Below, one piece after another: positions 16,679 to 25,526 of a stretch of DNA of 64,000 bases (positions are counted from its first letter, which is position 1; each line of letters begins with the position of its first letter). A program made the translations under genes and the position numbers. The notes beneath the pieces are model-generated. The model did no database searches. It was not told the DNA's origin and was given only the letters and a program-made list of their open reading frames with translations. The DNA comes from GWE2-51-13 sp942492825 (GTDB lineage: Bacteria > Bacillota_I > Bacilli_A > Erysipelotrichales > Erysipelotrichaceae), in assembly GCA_942492825.1 (NCBI GenBank), contig OW818635.1, positions 930,001 to 994,000 on the forward strand, given 5' to 3'.

Positions 16679-18855
16679 GCGACGCCACCTTCCTTGGTCA
16701 ACGAGGGATGAGCTGCCATGATCCGTTTTACGCCATGCGGATAATCGAAGGCAATGTCGGCGATGCCGTCCGTCCCTAAATTGATGACGATGCCCGATCC
16801 GTATTGGGGATGGTTGACCTTATCCCCTTTCTTGATTTTGATTTTCGGTTTCTTGACCGTTTCATCCGGAAAAGTCGTCGCGAATACTTTCTCGGTAAAC
16901 GAAAGTTTGGTTTCTTTCGGAACCGCGTATTCGAAGTTGACGCCGATATGTTCGATATGCGCATCGTCGATCTCGTCCACGAAACGCGAACGCGTCCGTG
17001 GCTTTCCTAAGATCATACTGAAGCCTTGGCTATCCGTCAGATAAAGACGGTTACGTGCCCGTGTATACGCGACATACGCTAAGCGACGTTCTTCTTCGAT
17101 TCCGCGATGACCTTCGCTCATGGCACGTTCGTTGGGGAACACGCCATCGCTTAATCCGACCACGAAAACAGTGTCGAACTCCAATCCTTTGGCCGCATGC
17201 ACGGTCATCAACTGCACGAAATCCCCGCCCATGATATCGTTACGGTCACCATATAAGCTGACCATCTGTAGATATTCATCCAGTTTGGCATCCGGATAAT
17301 TTTGGGAAAAAGTCTCGACGTCGTTGATCAATTCCTTGATATTTTCCAACCGGTCGACTTCGTGGTTCTCCTCCAACAACGCTTTTAATCCGCTATCGTT
17401 GGCCACCATCTCCAACACTTGCATCAAGGTCATCGATTCGGATTTGGTTTTCCATTTCTCGATCATTAAAACGTAATTGTCCAACGAATTCTGGATTTTT
17501 CCGCTAAACATTTTTTCTTTTTTGAGCTGTTCGTACATCGAACAATCATTCTTTTTGGATCCTTCACGCAAGGTATCGATGGTTTTATCCCCGATCCCTC
17601 TTCTCGGTTTATTGACGGTACGCAACAAAGCCAAATCATCCCCATGGGTAATCATACGCAAATAGCTCAACATATCCTTGACTTCTTCACGGTCAAAAAA
17701 GCGTGTTCCGCCATAGATGACATAGGGGATATGCGAATCCAATAACCCTTTTTCGATCGAACGTGACAGATAATTGGAGCGATATAAGATCGCCATATCG
17801 ATATAATTGGTCTGTTTGCTTTTGTCCGGATCATTCTTTAGTTGTTTACACTTCTCCGCGACCCAACGTGCTTCGTATTCTTCCCCCGGAAAGGTGCTAT
17901 GTAAGATCTTCCCTTTGGATTCACGTTTGGTATACAGGTCCTTGTCGACACGGTATTTATTGTTTTTGATGATCGAATTGGCTCCGTTGAGGATATCGGG
18001 TGTCGAACGATAATTCTCATTGAGGATGATGGTCTCGGTCGGTGTGAACTCTTTTTCGAAATCCATAATGATATTCACATCCGCCCCACGCCAGGTATAA
18101 ATGGTTTGGTCCGGATCACCGACCACATAGACTTCGTTTTCCGTCCCTGCCAATTGTTTGATCAGTTTGTATTGTACGTTATCGATATCTTGGAATTCGT
18201 CAACATGGATAAAGGAAAACCGCCGTTGCCATTTGCGTTGGATGTCCATGTACAGGTCGAACATTTTGACGGTTACGAGAAGAAGATCATCAAAATCCAG
18301 CGCATAGAGCGCCTTTTGACGATTGACATAATACGCATAGACCTTCGCTTTTTCCTTTTCGCCGAAATGTTCTCCGGCCAAAATCATCGCCCGCTCGATC
18401 GTGATTTCGGCGGCCTTATTGTTTGCGATATAGTCCAACATCGAACCTAAGCTGTATTTCTGTCGATCCAATCCGATTTCCTTGTACGCTTCCTTCAAGA
18501 TGCTTTTCTGATCTTCTTGGTCGAGTACCGTGAAATTGCGCGGCAAGTTCATCGACGGGCAATCTTCGCGTAAAATGCGCACACACAAGGAATGGATCGT
18601 GCTTAAATGGACCCCCGCGGCGCCGTCTCCCAGCATCCGGTGGATCCGTTCTTTCATTTCATTGGCTGCTTTATTGGTAAAAGTGATGGCCAATACCGAA
18701 TTGGCCGCCACACCTAAATCTTGGATCAAATGGACCATCCGGGTCGTCAGCACTCGGGTTTTCCCGCTGCCGGCCCCGGCGATCACGCGAACATAGCGGC
18801 TCTTGGTGAGAACCGCCTGTTTTTGATTGGGGTTAAGTTGTTGGAGAAAAGACAC
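16675..18855 (-). CDS. pcrA: ATP-dependent DNA helicase PcrA (UvrD/Rep family)
   Basis: A 726-residue SF1A helicase. The Q motif LNPNQKQAVL, Walker A AGAGSGKTRVL, Walker B VDEFQDID, motif III GDPDQTIYTWRGAD, and motif V TVHAAKGLEFDTVFVVG are all present. The C-terminus has the PcrA-type Tudor-like tail (KGDKVNHPQYGSGIV), which binds RNA polymerase in related proteins. It translocates 3'-5' on DNA in repair and conflict resolution. The start codon is GTG, with GGAGGTGATCCT directly before it. It heads the pcrA-ligA-camS-gatCAB run. Confidence 0.97.
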   Translation of the reverse strand: MSFLQQLNPNQKQAVLTKSRYVRVIAGAGSGKTRVLTTRMVHLIQDLGVAANSVLAITFTNKAANEMKERIHRMLGDGAAGVHLSTIHSLCVRILREDCPSMNLPRNFTVLDQEDQKSILKEAYKEIGLDRQKYSLGSMLDYIANNKAAEITIERAMILAGEHFGEKEKAKVYAYYVNRQKALYALDFDDLLLVTVKMFDLYMDIQRKWQRRFSFIHVDEFQDIDNVQYKLIKQLAGTENEVYVVGDPDQTIYTWRGADVNIIMDFEKEFTPTETIILNENYRSTPDILNGANSIIKNNKYRVDKDLYTKRESKGKILHSTFPGEEYEARWVAEKCKQLKNDPDKSKQTNYIDMAILYRSNYLSRSIEKGLLDSHIPYVIYGGTRFFDREEVKDMLSYLRMITHGDDLALLRTVNKPRRGIGDKTIDTLREGSKKNDCSMYEQLKKEKMFSGKIQNSLDNYVLMIEKWKTKSESMTLMQVLEMVANDSGLKALLEENHEVDRLENIKELINDVETFSQNYPDAKLDEYLQMVSLYGDRNDIMGGDFVQLMTVHAAKGLEFDTVFVVGLSDGVFPNERAMSEGHRGIEEERRLAYVAYTRARNRLYLTDSQGFSMILGKPRTRSRFVDEIDDAHIEHIGVNFEYAVPKETKLSFTEKVFATTFPDETVKKPKIKIKKGDKVNHPQYGSGIVINLGTDGIADIAFDYPHGVKRIMAAHPSLTKEGGVA

Positions 18856-18872
18856 AGGATCACCTCCGGAAC

Positions 18873-18881
18873 ATTATACCA
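18873..18881 (-). promoter_or_regulatory. extended -10 promoter for pcrA
   Basis: On the minus strand TGGTATAAT, an extended -10 with a perfect hexamer, lies 18 bases before the pcrA GTG, leaving a very short leader. The -35 region is not consensus. Confidence 0.6.
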
Positions 18882-18975
18882 AAATTCCCCTCTTCTTAAT
18901 AGTACGGGGCGTCCACATTCATGGACATACGTACTTGTATTTCGATGAGGGGAAGTGTAAAATTAAAAGGCACAT

Positions 18976-19051
18976 GGCCCGTTGGAGAAGCGGTTAACTC
19001 ACATGCCTCTCACGCATGGATTCGCGGGTTCGAACCCCGTACGGGCTACCA
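18976..19051 (+). tRNA. tRNA-Glu (anticodon CTC)
   Basis: A full cloverleaf can be drawn: acceptor GGCCCGT/ACGGGCT (first pair G-T), anticodon stem CATGC/GCATG around loop CTCTCAC with anticodon CTC at 19009-19011, T-arm GCGGGTTCGAACCCCGT, and an encoded CCA at 19049-19051. The overall sequence follows tRNA-Glu. It reads GAG. A terminator follows at once, and it converges on gltX, whose product charges it. Confidence 0.93.
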
Positions 19052-19062
19052 TGAAACACATT

Positions 19063-19088
19063 GCCGATCGAAGCGATCGGCTTTTTTT
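19063..19088 (+). terminator. terminator of tRNA-Glu
   Basis: Perfect 8-bp stem GCCGATCG/CGATCGGC with a 3-base loop, then seven T. Confidence 0.93.
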
Positions 19089-19090
19089 AT

Positions 19091-19118
19091 CCAAAAGGAA
19101 AAACCCTTGCGGGTTTTT
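19091..19118 (-). terminator. terminator of gltX
   Basis: On the minus strand AAAACCC-GCAA-GGGTTTT with a following T-rich TTCCTTTT. It overlaps the gltX stop codon (19117-19119). Confidence 0.8.
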
Positions 19119-20571
19119 AGAGTTCTCTGAGTTTATGCAACCCGACTTTCGTACGGTGGATGGCTTCTTCTTTTCCCAAAATATATGGGATTTCAAGCGC
19201 TCCACCCGGGGTAAACTGCTTACCGGTAACCGCGGTGCGGATCGGCCAATAAACCTGCCCATTCTTCATTCCGAGTTTCTCGGGAAGTTGTTGGATCCGA
19301 ACCTGGAGTTCATCGACGCTTTCCCAGTTTTCGATCGCGTTGTAGACGTCAAGCGATGCTTCCAACGCTTTGATGCAGATTTCCTTATCGGTCTTCATCT
19401 TCTTGTGGAAGTACATTTCGACGTCATACTCCGGCAGTTCGTCGATGAAATCGACCATTTCCGGAATTTCGGACAAGATCGCGACCCTCTGTTGTAACAT
19501 CTTGCTGACTTCATGCAAGTCGCAGACACGGTGGATCGAAGAGGTCAGCCAAGGCAGAGCGAGTTGGTGGAATTCATCCAAACTCATCGCACGCAGATAC
19601 ATCCCGTTCATCCATTTCAACTTTTCGATGTCGAAGATCGCCGGCGATTTCGAACAACGTTTGACCGAAAATGCCTTGGTTAGTTCTTCAAGGGTGAAAA
19701 TCTCTTGTTCGCCCTCCGGGCTCCAACCTAGAAGCGCGATATAATTTAAGACCGCTTTGCCTAAGTAACCTTTGGATACCAAATCTTGGAACGAGGCATC
19801 ACCGTTGCGTTTCGATAATTTATTTTGTTCGTCTTTCATGACCGGCGGTAAATGGACATAGGCCGGACGTTCCCAACCGAAGCTATCGTAAATCAGGTTG
19901 TATTTCGGGGTCGAGGATAAATATTCGTTTCCGCGGACGACATGGGTGATCGCCATCAAATGATCGTCGACCACGTTGGCGAAGTTATAGGTCGGAAATC
20001 CATCCGACTTCAACAAAATGCTTTCATCCAAAATATCGCGTTCAACAACGATTTCCCCATACACTTCGTCATGGTAGACGCAAGCTTCTCCGGGAAGAAT
20101 CGTCTGACGGACGACATAGGCTTCACCGGCGTCGGCTTTCGCCTGCGCTTGCGCGTTGGTGAAGCGATGGCAGGGATCTTGGTATTTAAACGGAGTACCG
20201 GCCGCGTCGGCCGCATCGCGTTGAGCCGTGATGTCTTCTTCGCTACAGAAACAGTAATGTGCTCCGCCGACTTCGATCAACTTATGGGCGTATTCCTTAT
20301 AGATCGGTAAACGTTCGGATTGGGTATAGGGTCCAAAGTCTCCACCCACATCCGGTCCTTCGTCATGGATCAGTCCGACGGAAGCCAAGGTATCGTAAAT
20401 GATGTCGACCGCGCCTTCGACGTAACGGTTTTGGTCGGTATCCTCGATGCGTAAAATGAAATCGCCGTCCTGTCCTTTGGCGACCAAATATTCATACAAA
20501 GCGGTACGCAGATTTCCGATATGCATATATCCGGTCGGGCTCGGTGCGAAACGTGTTCTTACTTTTGTCAT
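19117..20571 (-). CDS. gltX: glutamyl-tRNA synthetase
   Basis: A 484-residue class I synthetase of normal length. The HIGH box is in APSPTGYMHIGNLR and the KMSKS box is NKLSKRNG. The Rossmann domain holds LRIEDTDQNR. With GatCAB encoded nearby it probably charges tRNA-Glu and also misacylates tRNA-Gln, the usual Bacillota arrangement; this is inferred from context. The ATG at 20571 has AAGGGATG upstream, and the longer in-frame start extends into the promoter. A TATAAT at 20596-20601 (minus) is the probable -10. tRNA-Glu lies just past its 3' end and tRNA-Gln just upstream. Confidence 0.97.
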   Translation of the reverse strand: MTKVRTRFAPSPTGYMHIGNLRTALYEYLVAKGQDGDFILRIEDTDQNRYVEGAVDIIYDTLASVGLIHDEGPDVGGDFGPYTQSERLPIYKEYAHKLIEVGGAHYCFCSEEDITAQRDAADAAGTPFKYQDPCHRFTNAQAQAKADAGEAYVVRQTILPGEACVYHDEVYGEIVVERDILDESILLKSDGFPTYNFANVVDDHLMAITHVVRGNEYLSSTPKYNLIYDSFGWERPAYVHLPPVMKDEQNKLSKRNGDASFQDLVSKGYLGKAVLNYIALLGWSPEGEQEIFTLEELTKAFSVKRCSKSPAIFDIEKLKWMNGMYLRAMSLDEFHQLALPWLTSSIHRVCDLHEVSKMLQQRVAILSEIPEMVDFIDELPEYDVEMYFHKKMKTDKEICIKALEASLDVYNAIENWESVDELQVRIQQLPEKLGMKNGQVYWPIRTAVTGKQFTPGGALEIPYILGKEEAIHRTKVGLHKLREL

Positions 20572-20641
20572 GGTATCATCCCTTCGTGTGTGATTATTAT
20601 AGTATAGTTTGAAACTTCGTGCCATAAAATACCGAAGTTTA

Positions 20642-20670
20642 TTGATTTTTGAGGCGTAAATCGGTAGAAT
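20642..20670 (+). promoter_or_regulatory. promoter of tRNA-Gln
   Basis: TTGATT (20642-20647) and TAGAAT (20665-20670) with a 17-bp spacer, 23 bases before the tRNA. The leader contains a small TTGCC/GGCAA hairpin that may guide 5' processing. Confidence 0.7.
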
Positions 20671-20693
20671 AAGAGTTGCCCTTTAGGCAAGAT

Positions 20694-20769
20694 TGGGGTA
20701 TCGCCAAGCGGTAAGGCACCAGACTCTGACTCTGGCATTCCGAAGGTTCGAATCCTTCTACCCCAGCCA
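20694..20769 (+). tRNA. tRNA-Gln (anticodon CTG)
   Basis: Cloverleaf with acceptor TGGGGTA/TACCCCA, anticodon stem CCAGA/TCTGG, loop CTCTGAC with anticodon CTG at 20726-20728, T-arm GAAGGTTCGAATCCTTC, discriminator G and encoded CCA. The T1-A72 acceptor pair is the bacterial tRNA-Gln identity feature recognised by GatCAB-dependent systems. It reads CAG. It has its own promoter and terminator. Confidence 0.94.
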
Positions 20770-20780
20770 TTTCAAACCCG

Positions 20781-20799
20781 ACGCCATCCGGCGTTTTTG
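20781..20799 (+). terminator. terminator of tRNA-Gln
   Basis: Short stem ACGCC/GGCGT with loop ATC-C region, followed by TTTTG. Confidence 0.7.
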
Positions 20800-20803
20800 T
20801 TTA

Positions 20804-20812
20804 TGATATAAT
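20804..20812 (+). promoter_or_regulatory. extended -10 promoter of the methyltransferase-RluA pair
   Basis: TGATATAAT, extended -10 with perfect hexamer, 21 bases before the ATG at 20834. Confidence 0.6.
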
Positions 20813-20833
20813 CGCAAGTGAAGGAGATCCACT

Positions 20834-21721
20834 ATGAGACAAATCGCGACGCATTGGAAAGACTACGAATGCATCGACGCCGGCGGCGGCGAAAAGCTGG
20901 AACGTTGGGGCGATATCGTTTTACGCCGTCCCGATCCGCAAGCCGTTTGGCCGATCACGGACGAAAACGGAATGTGGCGCAAACCGCATGCCCATTATCA
21001 CCGCAGTAAGGCTGGTGGCGGCGAATGGGAGTTTATACGTAAGTTTCCGGAAATCTGGACGATTTCGTTCAACGAGTTGACGTTCAAAGTCTCGCCGACC
21101 GGGTTCAAACATACCGGGCTTTTCCCCGAACAAGCGGTAAACTGGGTATGGATGCAAGATAAAATACGTAAAGCGAATCGCGAGATCCGCGTCTTGAACT
21201 TATTCGCGTACACGGGTGGCGCGACCATGGCTTGTGCTTCGGCCGGAGCGGCGGAAGTCGTCCATGTGGATGCGTCCAAAGGCATGATCCAGTGGGCAAA
21301 AGAAAACATGGCGCTTTGTCATCTGGAGAACGCAACGATCCGGTTTATGATCGATGACGTTTTGAAGTTTGTGGCACGCGAAGAGCGTCGCGGACGGACC
21401 TATCATGCGATCATCATGGATCCTCCCAGTTACGGACGAGGTCCCAACGGTGAAATCTGGAAACTGGAAGAACAATTATATGATCTGGTCGAAGCATGCG
21501 CGAAGATTCTGGATCCCAATCCCTTATTCTTCTGTGTCAATGCCTATACGACGGGATTTTCAAGTATCGTCTTGGAGAACATCTTAAATTTAAGTTTACG
21601 CCCGCGTTTTCCGCAGGCGACGATTACCGCCGGTGAGATCGGCTTACCGATCACCCACAAAGGTTGGATCTTACCGTGCGGGATCTATGGAAGGATGAGC
21701 TTGGATGAACATCCTGTTTGA
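20834..21721 (+). CDS. class I SAM-dependent methyltransferase (RlmI/RlmK-like, probably rRNA)
   Basis: A 295-residue enzyme with motif I VLNLFAYTGGATM, the acidic loop VVHVDASKGMIQWAKEN, and motif IV IIMDPPSYGRG. The DPPSYG form and the N-terminal beta-rich part are typical of the RlmI/RlmK class of 23S rRNA cytosine or guanine methyltransferases, but the PUA domain of RlmI is absent. RNA is therefore the likely substrate, position unknown. AAGGAG precedes the ATG. It overlaps the pseudouridine synthase gene by 17 bases, which supports a joint role in RNA modification. Confidence 0.85.
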   Translation: MRQIATHWKDYECIDAGGGEKLERWGDIVLRRPDPQAVWPITDENGMWRKPHAHYHRSKAGGGEWEFIRKFPEIWTISFNELTFKVSPTGFKHTGLFPEQAVNWVWMQDKIRKANREIRVLNLFAYTGGATMACASAGAAEVVHVDASKGMIQWAKENMALCHLENATIRFMIDDVLKFVAREERRGRTYHAIIMDPPSYGRGPNGEIWKLEEQLYDLVEACAKILDPNPLFFCVNAYTTGFSSIVLENILNLSLRPRFPQATITAGEIGLPITHKGWILPCGIYGRMSLDEHPV

Positions 21722-22379
21722 GGATAACCATCTTTTGGTGGTGGTCAAAGAACCCAATGTACCGATGCAGGAAGACGAGAGTCAAGACTTGGATCTTCTT
21801 ACCATGGGGAAGGAATATCTAAAGAATAAGTATGATAAACCGGGCAACGTCTATCTGGGACTGGTCCATCGCTTGGACCGACCGGTCGGCGGGGTCGTGG
21901 TGTTTGCGAAAACCTCCAAAGCTGCCGCGCGATTAAGCGAAGCGGTCCGGACGCACCAACTTCATAAAGAATACCTAGCGATCATCGAGGGCGAATTGCC
22001 CGATCGCGGGACATTGAATGATTATCTACGCAAAGATACGCAACACAATACTTCGAAAGTCGTCGATGCGAAGGATCCGGAAGGCAAACTTTCAACCCTA
22101 CGCTTCGAAGTCCAAGAGCGTTCTGATTCTTTGAGTTTGGTGAAAATCGAACTGATTACCGGTCGATCCCATCAGATTCGCGTACAGTTCAGTTCACGCA
22201 ATACGCCCTTATGGGGCGATGCGCGCTATAATTCGGGATCCAAGGCCGGTCAACAGATCGCATTGTGGGCATTTCGCTTATCGCTTCCCCATCCCGTCAC
22301 CAAGGAAACATTGATTTTCACCAGTCTTCCGCCGCAATCTTTTCCTTGGAGTCGTTTCAAAAGCCAAAAACCGGTGTGA
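21705..22379 (+). CDS. RluA-family pseudouridine synthase
   Basis: A 224-residue enzyme, catalytic domain only with no S4 domain, similar to short RluA-type proteins. It has the signature HRLDRPVGGVVVFAKT with the catalytic Asp, and the late motif GRSHQIRVQFSS. It isomerises a uridine in rRNA or tRNA; the position is not predictable. It is translationally coupled to the preceding methyltransferase by overlap. Its stop codon is inside the loop of the shared terminator. Confidence 0.9.
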   Translation: MNILFEDNHLLVVVKEPNVPMQEDESQDLDLLTMGKEYLKNKYDKPGNVYLGLVHRLDRPVGGVVVFAKTSKAAARLSEAVRTHQLHKEYLAIIEGELPDRGTLNDYLRKDTQHNTSKVVDAKDPEGKLSTLRFEVQERSDSLSLVKIELITGRSHQIRVQFSSRNTPLWGDARYNSGSKAGQQIALWAFRLSLPHPVTKETLIFTSLPPQSFPWSRFKSQKPV

Positions 22380-22390
22380 TCCGGTTTTTT
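22366..22390. terminator. bidirectional terminator
   Basis: AAAAACCGG (22366-22374) and CCGGTTTTTT (22381-22390) form a stem with T-runs on both strands. It ends the RluA gene (plus) and the TIM-barrel gene (minus). Confidence 0.85.
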
Positions 22391-23270
22391 AGAGCGATTT
22401 AATGAGTTTTCGTAATATCGATAGACTATCCATGGTCCCTTCGAAGCCGATTTCGGGTTCAAGGCTTAATACGCCTTCATACCCCGAATCCTTCAGGATC
22501 CGCAAGATCTGACTGTACGGAACTTCGCCTTTTAGAAGAGGTACATGTAAGTATGGCTTGTGTAACCCTTCCACGAAATGGTAGTCCTTGATATGCATGT
22601 GGGCGATATAAGGTAAAATCAACCGTAACTCCTCGATCAGCGAACCTTCGAGATATCGTAACGGGATCCGATCCACGTTGGCGCGATAACTGTTGGCAGG
22701 ATCGTACAGTAGTTGAAGATGCGGCGAATCGATCTTCTTCACCACGTCCAATGTCATTTTTCCTTTTTGAAGAATGCAATGCGGACAGTTCTCCATCACT
22801 AAAGTGATTCCGGCTTTTTCAGCCATGGTAATCGCGATCGATAAACTGCGTACCATCGCTTCTTGGTCGCTGGTGTCACCGACGATCTTACGGTTTTCCG
22901 GCGCGCGGAAAGGAAAAATCCGGATCATCGTACAGTCAAGTTGTTTGGCGATGTCGATCGTTTTGCGTAAATAGGATAAATGTGTCGGTAAATCCCCGCG
23001 GATCGTCACGAACTCCGAACTGAACTCCTTGAGTTGATCGTTGGGATAGAGAGGCGTCATTAAAAACAAGGTCGAAGCCAGGCAATGGACATGCAAATCA
23101 TAGAAATTCGTCAGGTTCTTGATTTTAGTGACTTCCGCTTCATCCAACTGCTCGATCGTTTTTCCCCAAAGCGAATGAATCTCGATGCGGTCCATTCCTT
23201 CTTCCGATATGATGCGGCACGCGGTCTCGAAATCCTGCGAGATTTGATCCGTGATGATACTTAGTTTCAT
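22389..23270 (-). CDS. xylose isomerase-like TIM-barrel protein (sugar phosphate isomerase/epimerase family)
   Basis: A 293-residue member of the AP_endonuc_2 fold. Metal-binding positions can be followed: IEIHSLWG (Glu), DLHVHCLAS (His), LVMENCPH (Glu), LLYDPANSY (Asp), HMHIKDYHFV (His), and LSLEPEI (Glu). These proteins interconvert ketoses or act on sugar derivatives such as inosose; the substrate here is unknown. Length is normal. AGGGGG precedes the ATG. It is a single gene, with a terminator at each end of its intergenic space. Confidence 0.85.
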   Translation of the reverse strand: MKLSIITDQISQDFETACRIISEEGMDRIEIHSLWGKTIEQLDEAEVTKIKNLTNFYDLHVHCLASTLFLMTPLYPNDQLKEFSSEFVTIRGDLPTHLSYLRKTIDIAKQLDCTMIRIFPFRAPENRKIVGDTSDQEAMVRSLSIAITMAEKAGITLVMENCPHCILQKGKMTLDVVKKIDSPHLQLLYDPANSYRANVDRIPLRYLEGSLIEELRLILPYIAHMHIKDYHFVEGLHKPYLHVPLLKGEVPYSQILRILKDSGYEGVLSLEPEIGFEGTMDSLSILRKLIKSL

Positions 23271-23341
23271 GATGCGCCCCCTTTCGCCGGATACACATCT
23301 GTCTTTTATTTATCATACCACTTTTAACATAGTCAAACACA

Positions 23342-23375
23342 TAAAAAAAGCGTTTCCGTCGCTTGTGGAAACGCT
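23342..23375 (-). terminator. terminator of the amino-acid permease gene
   Basis: Perfect 9-bp stem AGCGTTTCC/GGAAACGCT with a 9-base loop; a run of seven T follows on the minus strand. Confidence 0.93.
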
Positions 23376-23383
23376 TTTTACGT

Positions 23384-24781
23384 TTAGCTAGACTTGGGTC
23401 GCACCAACAAGCCGGCGATGATTCCCAAAATTGAAACTGAGAGATAGACAGCGACCAATTTATTCTGAAAACCTCCGTAAACCGCGGTCGCGGCGCCGAT
23501 GATCGCAAAGATCGGAAACATGAGTCCATAAACCCAACTTTCCACTTTCTTCGCAAGGAATTCCTTGATGACACCGACATAAATCAAAATCATGAAGATA
23601 TAAATCAAGATGATGGACATCTCATCCACGGACATGTTTTGAAACATCGACCAATTGAACACGATCACGCCGGTCGTACTGGCGAAATGCAAGGCGAGCC
23701 AGACAAGACTGATCAAGAAAGTGAAAATCGAGGAAAACATGGGGATATCGTACTTTTCGGAAACGGACGCGAAGCGTTCGCTCTTGAAGATTTCTTTACG
23801 TAATCCTAAAGCATACGGTAAGCGGATGTATCCGAGGATCAATCCGTTGACCGTGCCCAAAATCGAAATGACGACCGCGGTCAACACGAAGCGGTAGCCG
23901 ACGGCTCCGAAGAATTTCTGGGCGAAGACGCTGACGGCACCATCCCCTAATTCCAAGACTTTATCCGGTCCTAAGACCGCGTTGATCCCGACGAAATACG
24001 CGATATAAATGACCATGATCAACAACGGGGCGAAGGTCAGCGCCAAGGGTAAGTTACGTTTGGGATTTTTGATTTCGTGGGCGATCGACGGTGCGACTTG
24101 CCATCCGTCAAACGCAAACGCGACCGGTACCAAGGCTGCGAAGAATCCGGCACCCAACATGCGGGTGTCAGCGAAATGCACGACGGTCGCGGGGTTTCCG
24201 AACGCTAGACCCAAGAACGCCAAGATGATCAACGCGCCGACCTTCGTCAACATCGCGAAGCTTTGAAACTTTCCGGCGCCTTTGGTGGCGAAGCTGTTAA
24301 AGGTAAAGAAGATAACCAAAATCAATAGCGTGATGACCCATTGGGTCGGCGAGAAAGGGAAACCCCAACTCTGCGCCCAAGCTAAAGGCAGTCCAAATAA
24401 CGCTCCGGCCTGTGTCCATCCGAAGAGTTCCGAGATATACATCGCGGAGACCCATGAAATGACGGCGACCAACGCGGGATAATAGAACATGATTTGAAAC
24501 CAACCGGCCAAATAACCCAATGTCTTTCCCCAGGTCATTTCGCAATACGTAATCAAGCCGCCGACGTGTTCGTCGCGTTTCGCTAAGACCGCGATCGTCA
24601 AACCGCCGAAGATGATACCGAAGCCTCCTAAAATCCATGCGAGAACCCCTAAGAAAACCGAACCTCCGACGTTGGATAGGATGTTATCGGTCTTAAAAAA
24701 GATCCCCGATCCGATGACGATCCCGACAATCATCGAAATGGTCGTCAGTAAACCGAACTTCCTTTTCTGTGTAGTCTCCAT
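23384..24781 (-). CDS. APC-superfamily amino-acid permease
   Basis: A 465-residue integral membrane protein with about 12 membrane segments. The first segment carries MIVGIVIGSGIFFK, the substrate-binding GSG motif of the APC fold. It is closest in look to the LAT/SteT exchanger group, which swap amino acids across the membrane; the substrate is not predictable. Two in-frame ATGs exist; the second (24781) has AAGGGA at a 6-base spacing while the first abuts that site, so I use the second. It has its own promoter and terminator. Confidence 0.9.
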   Translation of the reverse strand: METTQKRKFGLLTTISMIVGIVIGSGIFFKTDNILSNVGGSVFLGVLAWILGGFGIIFGGLTIAVLAKRDEHVGGLITYCEMTWGKTLGYLAGWFQIMFYYPALVAVISWVSAMYISELFGWTQAGALFGLPLAWAQSWGFPFSPTQWVITLLILVIFFTFNSFATKGAGKFQSFAMLTKVGALIILAFLGLAFGNPATVVHFADTRMLGAGFFAALVPVAFAFDGWQVAPSIAHEIKNPKRNLPLALTFAPLLIMVIYIAYFVGINAVLGPDKVLELGDGAVSVFAQKFFGAVGYRFVLTAVVISILGTVNGLILGYIRLPYALGLRKEIFKSERFASVSEKYDIPMFSSIFTFLISLVWLALHFASTTGVIVFNWSMFQNMSVDEMSIILIYIFMILIYVGVIKEFLAKKVESWVYGLMFPIFAIIGAATAVYGGFQNKLVAVYLSVSILGIIAGLLVRPKSS

Positions 24782-24820
24782 TTTCATTCCCTTTCATGCA
24801 AAGCGTTGCAAGATGTTTCA

Positions 24821-24849
24821 ATTTTACTTGATAGAGCACTTTACGTCAA
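24821..24849 (-). promoter_or_regulatory. promoter of the amino-acid permease gene
   Basis: On the minus strand TTGACG (24849-24844) and TAAAAT (24826-24821), spacer 17 bp, about 40 bases before the ATG. Confidence 0.75.
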
Positions 24850-24896
24850 GGTTTCGCGGAAATGTACGTCCAATGTCGGAAAACATGCGTTAAGTT

Positions 24897-24922
24897 AAAA
24901 AAGACCCGACATCGGTCAGGTC
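24897..24922 (-). terminator. terminator of the lipid/envelope gene run
   Basis: GACCCGAC (24903-24910) pairs with GTCAGGTC (24915-24922) with one wobble pair, and six T follow on the minus strand. It overlaps the stop codon of the 24916 gene. Confidence 0.8.
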
Positions 24923-25524
24923 AGATTTCCAATCTTCAGGTTATAGTCATGCAACTTCTGTAACGCCCGTTCTTCAAGGGAATCCATCGAAGTTTGGGTG
25001 ATACTGTCGAGCGAAATCAAGGTGGCTCCCGTAACGGTGCCATAGGGATCCAAGAGTCCGATTTTGACGAACGCATCGTCGAGATGTTGGACAAAGCCGG
25101 TCAGATCATAGACTCGGCTGTCGAGGATTTCAAGTGAAACGACGGTTTGCGATTGATGGGCGTTTTCAAGGAACCCGGTCAATAGATCGGTTTCGGTCGG
25201 CGCCAACGCACGATGCGCATCGCCTTGGATTTTCCATAACGTCGTGATGCGATTGACCAATTGCGTATCCGCTTCGGCACGAAAGACGATGTCCAACGGA
25301 ATACATGAGTACCCATCCGCTCTTCCCAGCGGATCGATCCGTTTGAAGACAAACCATTCCTCGAAAACCATCGCCACGATCCCTGCGACATATTCGTTGG
25401 GTCGCAGATCGTTGGTGAAGATCAAGATCGGTTTGTTTAATTCCATACTCGCGGCGAGCAGATCATCGATCGATCCAAAGGGCGTTTCGGCGTTCGGATG
25501 GATTTTATACGTTGCTTTGGGCAT
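24916..25524 (-). CDS. protein with two tandem Sm-like beta-barrel repeats
   Basis: A 202-residue soluble protein made of two copies of one unit. Copy 1 (about 38-100) has AGIVAMVFEEWFVFKRIDPLG then GYSCIPLDIVFRAEADTQ. Copy 2 (about 125-195) has TGFVQHLDDAFVKIGLLDPYG then GATLISLDSITQTSMDS. The pattern of short strands with a D-P-x-G turn looks like an Sm/SH3-type barrel. The function is not known to me. AAGGAG precedes the ATG. It is last in a run with the FMN-binding and patatin genes, 2 bases after the previous stop. Confidence 0.75.
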   Translation of the reverse strand: MPKATYKIHPNAETPFGSIDDLLAASMELNKPILIFTNDLRPNEYVAGIVAMVFEEWFVFKRIDPLGRADGYSCIPLDIVFRAEADTQLVNRITTLWKIQGDAHRALAPTETDLLTGFLENAHQSQTVVSLEILDSRVYDLTGFVQHLDDAFVKIGLLDPYGTVTGATLISLDSITQTSMDSLEERALQKLHDYNLKIGNLT

Positions 25525-25526
25525 GT

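Noticed and set aside
16675..18855. Use of TGA as Trp (genetic code 4).
   Set aside because: pcrA ends in TGA inside an ATGA junction with ligA, and Trp codons checked are TGG.
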